This document shows, piece after piece, positions 1 to 5,629 of a DNA stretch of 8,115 nt. The stretch lies in the NCBI GenBank assembly GCA_021823875.1, contig JAKAMD010000154.1, forward strand, positions 1-8,115, read 5' to 3'. A model generated the notes under the pieces. The model did no database searches. It was not told the DNA's origin and saw only the letters and a program-made list of their open reading frames with translations. The first letter of the stretch is position 1, and each line of letters opens with the position of its first letter. A program made the position numbers and the translations under genes. Source of the stretch: Pseudomonadota bacterium (lineage in GTDB: Bacteria; Pseudomonadota; Alphaproteobacteria; Rhizobiales; Xanthobacteraceae).

Positions 1-1
1 A

Positions 2-37
2 GGGAGGGCCGGAGGCGCAGAGCCATCCGGCCCTCTC
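2..37. terminator. Strong GC-rich hairpin at the window edge
   Basis: Bases 4-13 (GAGGGCCGGA) pair perfectly with 26-35 (TCCGGCCCTC). The stem extends outward by one wobble and one further pair, and the loop can form a small inner stem (GGC 14-16 with GCC 22-24). No gene is visible in 1-184, so this may be the transcription end of a gene left of the window or an extragenic palindrome. There is no clear T tract after it, so terminator function is an inference. Confidence 0.35.
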
Positions 38-56
38 CACATGTTAAGAAAGGCCA

Positions 57-85
57 TTTTCAACATACTTCCGCCGGAATAGAAT
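57..85 (+). promoter_or_regulatory. Possible sigma-70-type promoter for the first glycine-zipper gene
   Basis: TTTTCA at 57-62 (4 of 6 to TTGACA) lies 17 bp before TAGAAT at 80-85 (5 of 6 to TATAAT). This is the only relatively AT-rich stretch before the gene at 185, about 100 bp upstream of its start codon. It is a pattern match only; alphaproteobacterial promoters are often degenerate. Confidence 0.3.
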
Positions 86-184
86 TATTCGTTCGACGCG
101 CCCGCAAATGGGACCCTGCGTCGCCATTGGCAACATCAAGCCGTAGCCTGCAACCTGCCGGCGTGGCTCCTGGAGGACGAACCG

Positions 185-502
185 ATGAAAAAGGCGATCC
201 TTGCACTCGCGGCGGCTGCGACTCTCGCGGCCGGAACCCTGGCGGCCCCGCAGGCGGCTAATGCACGTTGCGTCGGCTGCGCCGTTGGGGCCGGCGTGAT
301 TGGCGGCTTGGCCGCCGGCGCCATTATCGGCGGCGCGATCGCCAGCCAGCCGCACTACTACGGACCGCGCGGCTATGTCGTCTACGACTATGACGCCCCG
401 CCGCCGCGCCGATGTCACGGCTATTGGGCCCGCAAGCGGCTGTTTGACCGTTACGGGAACTTCATGGGCTGGAGCCGGCCGCACTGGTTCTGCCGTTATT
501 AA
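185..502 (+). CDS. Small secreted glycine-zipper protein (paralog 1)
   Basis: The 105-residue product begins with a typical Sec signal peptide: MKK, then an Ala/Leu-rich core to about residue 24, with likely cleavage after Ala27 in ANA-RC. The mature part opens with C29-x2-C32, followed by a glycine-zipper-like hydrophobic stretch (about 34-53, containing GGLAAGAIIGG). A Tyr/Pro-rich linker and a basic, aromatic C-terminus with C77 and C103 follow. Glycine zippers are associated with membrane insertion or self-assembly in envelope proteins, so a periplasmic or outer-membrane location is inferred. The start is supported by GGAGGACGA at 172-180, with 8 nt between GGAGG and ATG. The next gene (568) is a paralog with the same layout and the identical GGLAAGAIIG core. 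The four cysteines could form disulfides. No enzymatic motif is visible and the function is unknown. Confidence 0.8.
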   Translation: MKKAILALAAAATLAAGTLAAPQAANARCVGCAVGAGVIGGLAAGAIIGGAIASQPHYYGPRGYVVYDYDAPPPRRCHGYWARKRLFDRYGNFMGWSRPHWFCRY

Positions 503-532
503 TCGTAGCGTAAAGGCTATGGGGACATGATT

Positions 533-552
533 GCCGATGGGGCGCCATTGGC
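533..552 (+). promoter_or_regulatory. Hairpin just upstream of the ribosome binding site of paralog 2
   Basis: Bases 533-540 (GCCGATGG) pair with 545-552 (CCATTGGC) with one G-T wobble and a four-base loop. The hairpin ends one base before the GGAGGACGA Shine-Dalgarno segment (554-562) of the gene at 568. The 3' arm lies within the 9-mer GCCATTGGC (544-552), which also occurs upstream of paralog 1 (123-131). It could shape translation or simply be a remnant of the tandem duplication. Confidence 0.3.
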
Positions 553-567
553 CGGAGGACGATTCAC

Positions 568-867
568 ATGAAGACGACGCTTCTCGCGCTCGGCGCAGTT
601 GCCCTTGCGGCTGCGGCGCTCCCCTCAACCGCGCAGGCCCGTTGCGACGGTTGCGGCGTAGCAGCCGGCGCGATCGGCGGGCTGGCCGCCGGCGCCATCA
701 TCGGCTCGGCAATTGCCGGAGGCCCGGTCTATGCCGCCCCTCCGCCACCTCCGCCGCCGGTTTATTACGAAGACGACGATGACGGCCCGGTCTGCCACTT
801 CGAGCGGCGTCGCGTCTGGGTCGAGGGCTGGGGCTGGCGTCACCGCCGCGTCGAAGTCTGCGAATAA
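568..867 (+). CDS. Small secreted glycine-zipper protein (paralog 2)
   Basis: This 99-residue protein has a signal peptide (MKTTLLALGAVALAAAALPS..., likely cleavage after Ala24 in AQA-RC) and C26-x2-C29. A glycine-zipper-like stretch runs over about 31-52 and contains the GGLAAGAIIG core shared with the upstream paralog. Then come seven prolines (58-64), an acidic run (E68, D69-D72) and an Arg/Trp-rich tail with C76 and C98. The cysteine arrangement repeats paralog 1 even though the tails differ, which indicates tandem duplication followed by divergence. The start is set by GGAGGACGA at 554-562, the same nine bases used by paralog 1. The two genes are 65 bp apart and probably co-transcribed. 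An envelope location is inferred from the signal peptide; the function is unknown. Confidence 0.8.
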   Translation: MKTTLLALGAVALAAAALPSTAQARCDGCGVAAGAIGGLAAGAIIGSAIAGGPVYAAPPPPPPPVYYEDDDDGPVCHFERRRVWVEGWGWRHRRVEVCE

Positions 868-895
868 GCCGCCACGATAAACACGACGTAAGGTG

Positions 896-918
896 ATGGC
901 CGGGCTCGTCCCGGCCAT
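896..918. repeat. Extragenic palindrome between convergent genes; possible bidirectional terminator
   Basis: ATGGCCGGG (896-904) and CCCGGCCAT (910-918) form a perfect 9-bp stem around the loop CTCGT. It sits 28 bp after the stop of the + strand gene and 7 bp beyond the stop of the - strand transglycosylase gene. From general knowledge, near-identical palindromes with short variable loops are dispersed in Bradyrhizobium-type genomes. The position between convergent genes suits transcription termination in both directions, though flanking T tracts are weak. Confidence 0.5.
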
Positions 919-925
919 TGCCGTT

Positions 926-2140
926 TCAGTGCCGCTGCATGTGCTCGAGCACGGCCGCGGTCGGCCAGCAATCAAGCGTGAGCCCGTTCTTCTTCTGATA
1001 GGCGCCGAGCGCCGCACGCGTCAGCATGCCGGCCTTGCCGTCGACCTTGTCGCGATAAAGCCCGAGCGCGGCAAGCCGGCGCTGCATCGCCTCCACGTCG
1101 CTGGTCTTTAGCTGCTTGTTCTGGCTCCACGGCGTCTCGAACGGCCGGCCACCGGCAATGAGATCGCTCAGGTGGCCGACGAACAGAACATAGAGATCGG
1201 AATAATTGTATTCCTTGATCACGAAATAGTTCTGCGGCGTGAGAAAGGCTGGCCCGTAGCGGCCTTCCGGCAGCAGCAGTGAGGCCTTGATCGCGCGCAC
1301 GGTAGCGCTCACCTGCCGCCCATAAGCCGGCCGGTAACCGTGCGCGATCCATTCGCCGATCGGATAGCTGATCGACGGCACCGCCGCAGTGCAGTCGACA
1401 TTCTTCGGCGGGTGCACCTCGATCGCCCAGGGCTCCCCGCGCCGCCAGCCGCGCCCGGCGAGCTGCTTGGCGGCGGAGGCGAGCGCGTCCGGCACCGAGC
1501 GCCAGATGTCGGCGCGGCCCTTGCCGTCGAAATCGACGGCAAACTTGAAATAGTCGGACGGCAGGAACTGCGTGAGGCCGAGCGCGCCGCCCCAGGACGA
1601 GCGCATGTCGCTGCGCGGAATGCCCTGCTGCAGCATCTTGAGCGCATGCAGGAATTCGTTGCGGAAGAAATCCTTGCGCTTACCGACATAAGCCTGCGTC
1701 GCCAGCACGCGGATGGCGTCGTGCGGCAGCCGGTAGCGGCCGTAATCGGTCTCGCGCGCCCAGATCGCGAGCACCACGGTGCCGGGCACGCCAAACTCCT
1801 TCTCGATGCGCTTGAGCGTGTCGCGATACTGTGCGGCGAGTTCCTTGCCGTGGGCGGCGAGACGGCTGAGGGTCGCGGCGCGCAGATACTCTGCCGGCGG
1901 GCGCACGAATTCCGGCTGCGGCGGCGGCTTTTCGGGGCGGCCCGGGATAGCGAGGTCGGGCAGCGAATAATCCGGCGAGAGCCCGCGGGTGGCGGTCTCG
2001 AAAGTGGCGCGCGTGACACCGAGCTTCTGCGCCTCGGGCCACACGCCGTCGAGCCAGCGCTGGAACGCCGCGTCGGCATGAGCGGCCGATACCGCAAAAA
2101 GAGCGAGGCAAAGCGCGAGAAAGAACCGCACGCCGGTCAT
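926..2140 (-). CDS. Periplasmic lytic murein transglycosylase (MltB/SLT_2 type) with C-terminal peptidoglycan-binding domain
   Basis: This 404-residue enzyme should cleave the MurNAc-GlcNAc bond of peptidoglycan with formation of 1,6-anhydro-MurNAc, aiding wall turnover in the periplasm. Residues 1-22 form a signal peptide (MTGVRFFLALCLALFAVSAAHA, cleaved before DAAF). The SLT_2/MltB catalytic domain spans about 25-335: WARETDYGRY at 128-136 carries the likely catalytic Glu130, and GALGLTQFLPSDY at 185-197 plus the DGKGRADIW segment (205-213) are typical of the family. A PG_binding_1-like repeat covers about 346-400 (DVEAMQRRLAALGLY...DGKAGMLTRAALGAYQ). There is no lipobox cysteine, so it is likely soluble rather than a lipoprotein. 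The ATG at 2140 was chosen over an upstream one at 2218 because only it places the signal peptide at the N-terminus; no strong ribosome binding site precedes it. It stands alone, convergent with the glycine-zipper genes. Confidence 0.9.
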   Translation of the reverse strand: MTGVRFFLALCLALFAVSAAHADAAFQRWLDGVWPEAQKLGVTRATFETATRGLSPDYSLPDLAIPGRPEKPPPQPEFVRPPAEYLRAATLSRLAAHGKELAAQYRDTLKRIEKEFGVPGTVVLAIWARETDYGRYRLPHDAIRVLATQAYVGKRKDFFRNEFLHALKMLQQGIPRSDMRSSWGGALGLTQFLPSDYFKFAVDFDGKGRADIWRSVPDALASAAKQLAGRGWRRGEPWAIEVHPPKNVDCTAAVPSISYPIGEWIAHGYRPAYGRQVSATVRAIKASLLLPEGRYGPAFLTPQNYFVIKEYNYSDLYVLFVGHLSDLIAGGRPFETPWSQNKQLKTSDVEAMQRRLAALGLYRDKVDGKAGMLTRAALGAYQKKNGLTLDCWPTAAVLEHMQRH

Positions 2141-2310
2141 GGTCGATCTTATGCCGCCCGAATCATGCGCGCGTAAAGCCGCCGGCACGCGGACAGGTAG
2201 CCGAGCGAAGCGCCCCAATTCGCCAAAGTTGTGACGTCGTCCCCCGGCAGCGGCGACAGCAGGCCGAAACTGTGCTCTCCTACACGCGGATCAGCACCGG
2301 GGGGTGACAC

Positions 2311-2547
2311 ATGAAAACGGCCGGCATCGCAGCTTTATCCGCGGCGATTCTTCTGTTCAGTGCATCGATTGCATCGGCGCAAGTGTGCGTCGTGGGCATT
2401 TTCGCCGCGGCCGCTTATGTCAGCGCGCATGAGAATCGCGAACTGACCTCCAAAGAGGCCCTGACCTGCGGGCTCTCCTATCTGTTCGACAAGCCGGAAC
2501 AGAAGGTGAAGCCGAAAAAGGTCGCCCACCGCACCAAGCGCCACTGA
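2311..2547 (+). CDS. Small exported protein of unknown function
   Basis: The 78-residue product has a clear signal peptide (MKTAGIAALSAAILLFSASIASA, likely cleaved before QVC), leaving a mature chain of about 55 residues. This chain has two cysteines (C26 and C53), a short hydrophobic segment (VVGIFAAAAYVSA) and a very basic tail rich in Lys, Arg and His (KVKPKKVAHRTKRH). The pair of cysteines could form a disulfide in the periplasm. GGGGGGTGA lies just before the ATG and acts as ribosome binding site. The gene is divergent from the transglycosylase, with a 170-bp gap that must hold both promoters. I do not recognise a named family. Confidence 0.7.
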   Translation: MKTAGIAALSAAILLFSASIASAQVCVVGIFAAAAYVSAHENRELTSKEALTCGLSYLFDKPEQKVKPKKVAHRTKRH

Positions 2548-2568
2548 TCGCGCGCCGCCGCGCGCGAT
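2547..2568 (+). terminator. Hairpin immediately after the 78-residue exported-protein gene
   Basis: ATCGCGCGC (2547-2555) pairs perfectly with GCGCGCGAT (2560-2568) around a four-base loop. The stem begins at the last base of the TGA stop codon. No T run follows, so it may be an intrinsic terminator without a tail, an mRNA-stabilising 3' hairpin, or both. Confidence 0.4.
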
Positions 2569-2720
2569 TCGATCCCCGCGCGAGTCGGCACGATGGCGGC
2601 GCGCAATGCCGCCGCTACCACGAGCGCTTGTGTTGGCCGGCGCGCGTTTTGCTAGATCGTGTCGTCGTTCGAACAAGGAACGAACGTAACGCGATCAAAG
2701 ACGAATCGGAAACAAACGGG
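2569..2720. other. Non-coding spacer with small inverted repeats
   Basis: No credible gene is visible here. There is a 6-bp stem at 2595-2600 with 2608-2613 (GGCGGC/GCCGCC), and a second one at 2665-2670 with 2678-2683 (TCGTTC/GAACGA, 7-nt loop). The second could be a protein-binding site, but no promoter-like boxes are convincingly placed around it. Confidence 0.3.
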
Positions 2721-2749
2721 GGGCGATTAAAGAGAGATTAATGGCGCCC
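2721..2749 (-). terminator. Probable terminator of the UPF0114 gene
   Basis: GGGCGATTAA (2721-2730) pairs with TTAAT (2738-2742) and CGCCC (2745-2749), with a two-base bulge (2743-2744) and a 7-nt loop. Read on the - strand, it starts 36 bp after the stop at 2786 and is followed by CCCGTTTGTTT, a modest T-rich tail. On the + strand a T5 run follows about 12 bp later, so two-way action is possible. Confidence 0.45.
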
Positions 2750-2785
2750 GCCGCCTGACCTTTTTCGTCTTCCGGACGTCGCCGG

Positions 2786-3364
2786 CTAGTGCGCCTGCTT
2801 GACGCGGACCGGCTGGCCAAGCCGCTCGACATAGGCGATGCCGATCGCCGATACGACGAACAGGCCGTGGATGAGCGCCTGCCACATCACGCCAGTCTCG
2901 GTGAACGGCGAATCCGGCTTACCGAGCGAACCGGCATAGATGAACGTGCGCAGCAGATGGATCGACGAGATGCCGATGATCGCCATGGCGAGCTTGATCT
3001 TCAGCACGCTGGCGTTGACGTGGGACAGCCATTCGGGCTGGTCGGGATGCTTCTGTAATTCCAGCCGCGAGACGAAGGTCTCGTAGCCGCCAACGATCAC
3101 CATGATTAGCAGGTTGGAGATCATCACCACGTCGATCAGGCCGAGCACCACCAGCATGATCTCCTGCTCGGTGAAGTGCATGGCGCCGAGCACCAGGTGC
3201 CACAGCTCCTTGAGGAAGAGCACGACATAGACGCCCTGGGCAACGATGAGGCCGAGATAGAGCGGCAGTTGCAGCCAGCGCGATGAGAAGATGAGTTGCG
3301 GCAGCGGGCGCAGCGCGCCCTTGAGCTGTTTCGGCGGAATAGCGTCGTCGGCAGCCATGGACAT
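2786..3364 (-). CDS. UPF0114 / TIGR00645 (YqhA-like) inner-membrane protein
   Basis: The 192-residue protein matches the UPF0114 family of bacterial inner-membrane proteins, whose biochemical role is not established. Hydrophobic segments lie at about 33-55, 69-91, 121-141 and 160-179. The stretch GGYETFVSRLEL (92-103) after the second segment is the family's recognisable conserved motif. The family member YqhA of E. coli is somewhat shorter; the extra length here is mainly a polar N-terminus. The start at 3364 (MSMAADD) was chosen because AAAGGGGTGA lies 5 nt before it. An upstream in-frame ATG at 3451 would add 29 Arg/Pro-rich residues not expected for this family. A second ATG two codons later cannot be excluded. 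The gene follows tam on the same strand after a 112-bp gap. Confidence 0.87.
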   Translation of the reverse strand: MSMAADDAIPPKQLKGALRPLPQLIFSSRWLQLPLYLGLIVAQGVYVVLFLKELWHLVLGAMHFTEQEIMLVVLGLIDVVMISNLLIMVIVGGYETFVSRLELQKHPDQPEWLSHVNASVLKIKLAMAIIGISSIHLLRTFIYAGSLGKPDSPFTETGVMWQALIHGLFVVSAIGIAYVERLGQPVRVKQAH

Positions 3365-3370
3365 GGAAGT

Positions 3371-3395
3371 CACCCCTTTAAGACCGGAAACCGGT
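3371..3395 (-). promoter_or_regulatory. Leader hairpin and ribosome binding site of the UPF0114 gene
   Basis: Read on the - strand, a tight stem (ACCGG 3383-3387 with CCGGT 3391-3395, three-base loop) lies just upstream of the Shine-Dalgarno stretch AAGGGGTGA (3371-3379). The ribosome binding site decides the start codon at 3364. Any regulatory role of the hairpin is a guess. Confidence 0.35.
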
Positions 3396-3439
3396 GCCGA
3401 TCCAATGGGGAAGCGATGACGGCTAAATCTGGGCGAACA

Positions 3440-3460
3440 GCCGCGCCGCAATGCCGCGGC
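3440..3460 (-). terminator. GC-rich hairpin after tam
   Basis: GCCGCG (3440-3445) pairs with CGCGGC (3455-3460) around a 9-nt loop, 16 bp beyond the tam stop codon at 3477. There is no T tract, so termination is uncertain. If it terminates, the UPF0114 gene needs its own promoter in the remaining gap. Confidence 0.3.
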
Positions 3461-3476
3461 AGGCGCAGCCCGTCCG

Positions 3477-4244
3477 CTAGCGCACCGCGACGATGAAGAA
3501 ACGCGGGAAGTTGAGAATCACCTTGCCATCGGTGCGCGGCCGATAGACCTCGGCGATGCGCTTCTCATAGGCGGCGAGATAGGCCGCGCGTGCAGCGGGC
3601 GTCAGCGGCGTCGTATAGGGCCGCAAGGCCGTGCTCTTGAACCATTCGACGATGGCGGCGGCGTTGTCGAGCACATGGGCATAGATCGTGTGCCACATGT
3701 CGAGCGCCTGACAGTGCGGACGCAAGAGATCATAATAAGCTTCCGGATCGAGCGGATTGCCGCGGTTCTGCCCTTCGGTCTCGGCCGACAGCCAGCCGCC
3801 TTGGCGCGCCACCTCGGCCATCAAGGTGTGCGTCGGCTCGGTCTTGTTGTCGGGCATCTGCACCGCCAGCACGCCGCCGGAAGGCAGCGCCTGCAACAGC
3901 CGGCTCAGTACATTGGGATGATCCGGCACCCACTGGAAAGTGGCATTGGCGAACAGCAGATCGATGTCCGGCGCCGGCTGCCATTGGGCGATATCGGCCT
4001 CAACGAATTCCAGCGCCGGCAAGCGCTTGCGTGCGCTGGCCAACATGTCGGGCGATGAATCGAGCCCGATCACCTGCGCATCGGGATAGCGCGCGGCCAG
4101 CAATTCGGTCGAATTGCCCGGCCCGCAGCCGAGATCGACAACTTTACGCGCGCGCTGCAGCGGCACCTGCGCCAACAGATCGCGCGGCGGCCGCGTGCGG
4201 TCGCTTTCGAATTTGAGATAGAGGCGGGAGTCCCAGTCGGGCAT
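3477..4244 (-). CDS. tam: Trans-aconitate 2-methyltransferase
   Basis: This 255-residue SAM-dependent methyltransferase should transfer a methyl group from S-adenosylmethionine to trans-aconitate in the cytoplasm. That neutralises a spontaneous isomer of cis-aconitate that inhibits the citric acid cycle. SAM-binding motif I is VVDLGCGPGNST (35-46). The acidic residue ending strand 2 is D62 in VIGLDSSPDML, an acidic EADIAQW segment follows (82-88), and ANATFQWVPDH (99-109) is characteristic of Tam. The C-terminal half (YYDLLRP, DMWHTIYAHVL, IVEWFKSTALRPY) also follows Tam proteins closely, and the length is normal for the family. The start MPDWDSRLYLKFE is the expected Tam N-terminus; the ribosome binding site (GGACGAG) is weak. 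The AT-rich orphan gene ends 38 bp upstream, so tam either has a promoter in or before that gap or is read through from it. Confidence 0.92.
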   Translation of the reverse strand: MPDWDSRLYLKFESDRTRPPRDLLAQVPLQRARKVVDLGCGPGNSTELLAARYPDAQVIGLDSSPDMLASARKRLPALEFVEADIAQWQPAPDIDLLFANATFQWVPDHPNVLSRLLQALPSGGVLAVQMPDNKTEPTHTLMAEVARQGGWLSAETEGQNRGNPLDPEAYYDLLRPHCQALDMWHTIYAHVLDNAAAIVEWFKSTALRPYTTPLTPAARAAYLAAYEKRIAEVYRPRTDGKVILNFPRFFIVAVR

Positions 4245-4272
4245 TAGTCAGCACTCGTCCTAAACTGACAAA

Positions 4273-4291
4273 CAATTATCATTCATAATTG
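4273..4291. promoter_or_regulatory. AT-rich palindrome between the orphan gene and tam
   Basis: CAATTAT (4273-4279) and ATAATTG (4285-4291) form a perfect 7-bp inverted repeat with a 5-nt loop. It overlaps the stop codon of the orphan gene (4283-4285) and lies about 30-45 bp upstream of the tam start. On the - strand it is followed by TTTGTCAGTTT. It could be a weak terminator of the orphan gene or an operator for tam; the sequence alone does not decide. Confidence 0.3.
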
Positions 4292-4645
4292 ATACAGCAC
4301 ACAATGAATTTGATTACAGTCAGGAAGAAGCGCAAAAAAATCCTGGTCTCGCCCATTGAACCGAACAAATAGTATCCACATATCACGCGGCGTGATGTCA
4401 AACATATTTCCTTCGGAATCAACTACAATAGAATGCGCATCGAGTATTTCTCCCGAAAGCAGCCAGCCTCTAATAGCTACATGCCCGGGATTTTCTTGAA
4501 GCCATCGCTCTACATTCTCGTGGCATTTATTACGGGTGGGACATTCGCCATTTTTGAATGTCACTGACCGAGTTTCAATATATTCTGCCGAAGCTCGGCG
4601 AGCACAAATTGCCCTTTTGACTTCGTCGTCAGCCGGCATCCACAT
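4283..4645 (-). CDS. AT-rich orphan protein of unknown function with conserved-looking Cys/His residues
   Basis: The 120-residue cytoplasmic protein has no signal peptide or membrane segment. Its centre reads like a small folded domain: CHENVERWLQENPGH (41-55), IRGWLL (58-63), AHSIVVDSEGNMFDITP (70-86). The order Cys41, His71, Asp83 recalls papain-like or NlpC/transglutaminase-like triads, but this is speculation; zinc binding by the five cysteines (14, 35, 41, 110, 115) is another option. A hand count of a 60-bp sample gives about 45% GC, clearly below its neighbours, and codon use follows, which suggests horizontal acquisition. The ATG at 4645 begins one base after the stop of the ettA relic; GAGG (4650-4653) lies inside the relic's last codons. 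It is 4 nt from this ATG and 10 nt from the in-frame ATG at 4639, so either start is possible. Confidence 0.6.
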   Translation of the reverse strand: MWMPADDEVKRAICARRASAEYIETRSVTFKNGECPTRNKCHENVERWLQENPGHVAIRGWLLSGEILDAHSIVVDSEGNMFDITPRDMWILFVRFNGRDQDFFALLPDCNQIHCVLYQL

Positions 4646-4646
4646 T

Positions 4647-4917
<271 letters not shown>

Positions 4918-4924
4918 GAGCCGT

Positions 4925-5506
4925 TTACACTTTAGCCTGCACACCCTCCACCACCTCGACCATCGCCTCGACCGCCGCCGCCGGCTTGAGCCCGGCCTCC
5001 TGCACCAGCGTCCGCCAGGTGTGAAAGCTGAGCGCGAGATGCAGCAGCGCGCGCTGCTTCGCGTTGAGCTTCACGCCCAGCACCTCCTCATAGGCCTTGA
5101 AGTAAGGCCCAAAGCGCAGTGCGGCGATTTCGCGCGCCAGCGCATAGTACTCGGCGTCGCGCAGCACGCCGGACAGTAGCTGCGCATTGCGCGCGTACCA
5201 GCCATAGACTGCGGTGAGCCCGGCGGCGAGCCGCACGCTTGTATCCTTGATGCCGCGCCAGGCCGCAGCGTCCGGCGGCGGATCGCGTTCCTGCACGTGC
5301 CCCGAGCAGGCCATAGCGAGCGCGCGCTCATCCGGGAAATGCGCATAGAGGGTGTGGCGCTGCACGCCAGCCTTTTCCGCCACCATGCTGAGCGTGGTGC
5401 GCGCCGGGCCGAGCGTCGAGTGCAGGTCGACCGCGGCCTCGACGATGCGCTCGCGGGTTTCGGCCTGCTGCTCGGCGCGCTTTTTCAGCGTGTAGGACCG
5501 GGCCAT
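4925..5506 (-). CDS. TetR/AcrR-family transcriptional repressor
   Basis: The 193-residue protein has the TetR layout. The N-terminal DNA-binding domain (about 12-62) is RERIVEAAVDLHSTLGPARTTLSMVAEKAGVQRHTLYAHFPDERAL, with the helix-turn-helix around 38-57 and the family's closing LYAHF signature. A divergent C-terminal ligand or dimerisation domain follows (about 85-193, containing YGWYARN, FGPYFKAYEEVLG and LSFHTWRTLV). The ligand cannot be predicted. It is divergent from the MBL-fold gene, and two related palindromes fill the gap, so it most likely represses itself and that gene. The ATG at 5506 (MARSYTLKKR) was chosen because the helix-turn-helix sits at the usual distance. It has no clear ribosome binding site and lies at the edge of operator 1. 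An in-frame ATG at 5566 would add 20 residues encoded by the operators and is less likely. Its stop lies 8 bp from the ettA relic. Confidence 0.88.
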   Translation of the reverse strand: MARSYTLKKRAEQQAETRERIVEAAVDLHSTLGPARTTLSMVAEKAGVQRHTLYAHFPDERALAMACSGHVQERDPPPDAAAWRGIKDTSVRLAAGLTAVYGWYARNAQLLSGVLRDAEYYALAREIAALRFGPYFKAYEEVLGVKLNAKQRALLHLALSFHTWRTLVQEAGLKPAAAVEAMVEVVEGVQAKV

Positions 5507-5514
5507 AATTTCAT

Positions 5515-5530
5515 TGCACAGATGCGTGCA
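5515..5530. promoter_or_regulatory. Putative TetR operator 1
   Basis: TGCACAGATGCGTGCA contains the inverted half-sites TGCAC and GTGCA separated by 6 bp. It fits the shared pattern TRCACANNTNNGTRYA with the second site exactly 45 bp to the right, and both are preceded at the same distance by ATTTC (5508-5512 and 5553-5557). It lies 9 bp before the tetR start codon, where a bound repressor would block tetR expression. The link to this TetR is inferred from location. Confidence 0.55.
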
Positions 5531-5536
5531 TCCATA

Positions 5537-5565
5537 TTGACAGCGGCGGACGATTTCGTTACACA
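5537..5565 (+). promoter_or_regulatory. Probable promoter of the MBL-DUF1127 genes
   Basis: A perfect consensus -35 box TTGACA (5537-5542) is followed after 17 bp by TACACA (5560-5565), a weak -10 box that lies inside operator 2. Overlap of the -10 with the palindrome at 5553-5582 is the usual arrangement for repression by a TetR protein. The next start codon is at 5630. Confidence 0.5.
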
Positions 5566-5582
5566 TGTATGTATAGCGAAAT
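5553..5582. promoter_or_regulatory. Putative TetR operator 2 (30-bp imperfect palindrome)
   Basis: Twelve of fifteen symmetric positions pair: the left arm is ATTTCGTTACACATG (5553-5567) and the right arm is TATGTATAGCGAAAT (5568-5582). Its core TACACATGTATGTATA corresponds to operator 1. It overlaps the proposed -10 box of the MBL gene and ends 47 bp before that gene's start. Confidence 0.6.
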
Positions 5583-5629
5583 GAGGCCGCTGTCCATCCC
5601 GGACGGAGTCCAACCCAGGGAGAACCGAA

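Noticed and set aside
44..628. 194-residue open frame on the - strand
   Set aside because: It lies antisense to the two secreted-protein genes, which have signal peptides and good ribosome binding sites; its product is Arg-rich and without domain features. High GC keeps the frame open.
1340..2176. 278-residue open frame on the + strand
   Set aside because: It is antisense to the transglycosylase, whose motifs are unmistakable; the product is a low-complexity Arg/Ala-rich shadow.
2671..2710. EcfG-type general stress promoter at GGAAC (2677-2681)
   Set aside because: No CGTT-like -10 element is found at the expected spacing and no + strand gene follows.
3675..4058. 127-residue open frame on the + strand
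   Set aside because: It is antisense to tam, with no ribosome binding site or domain.
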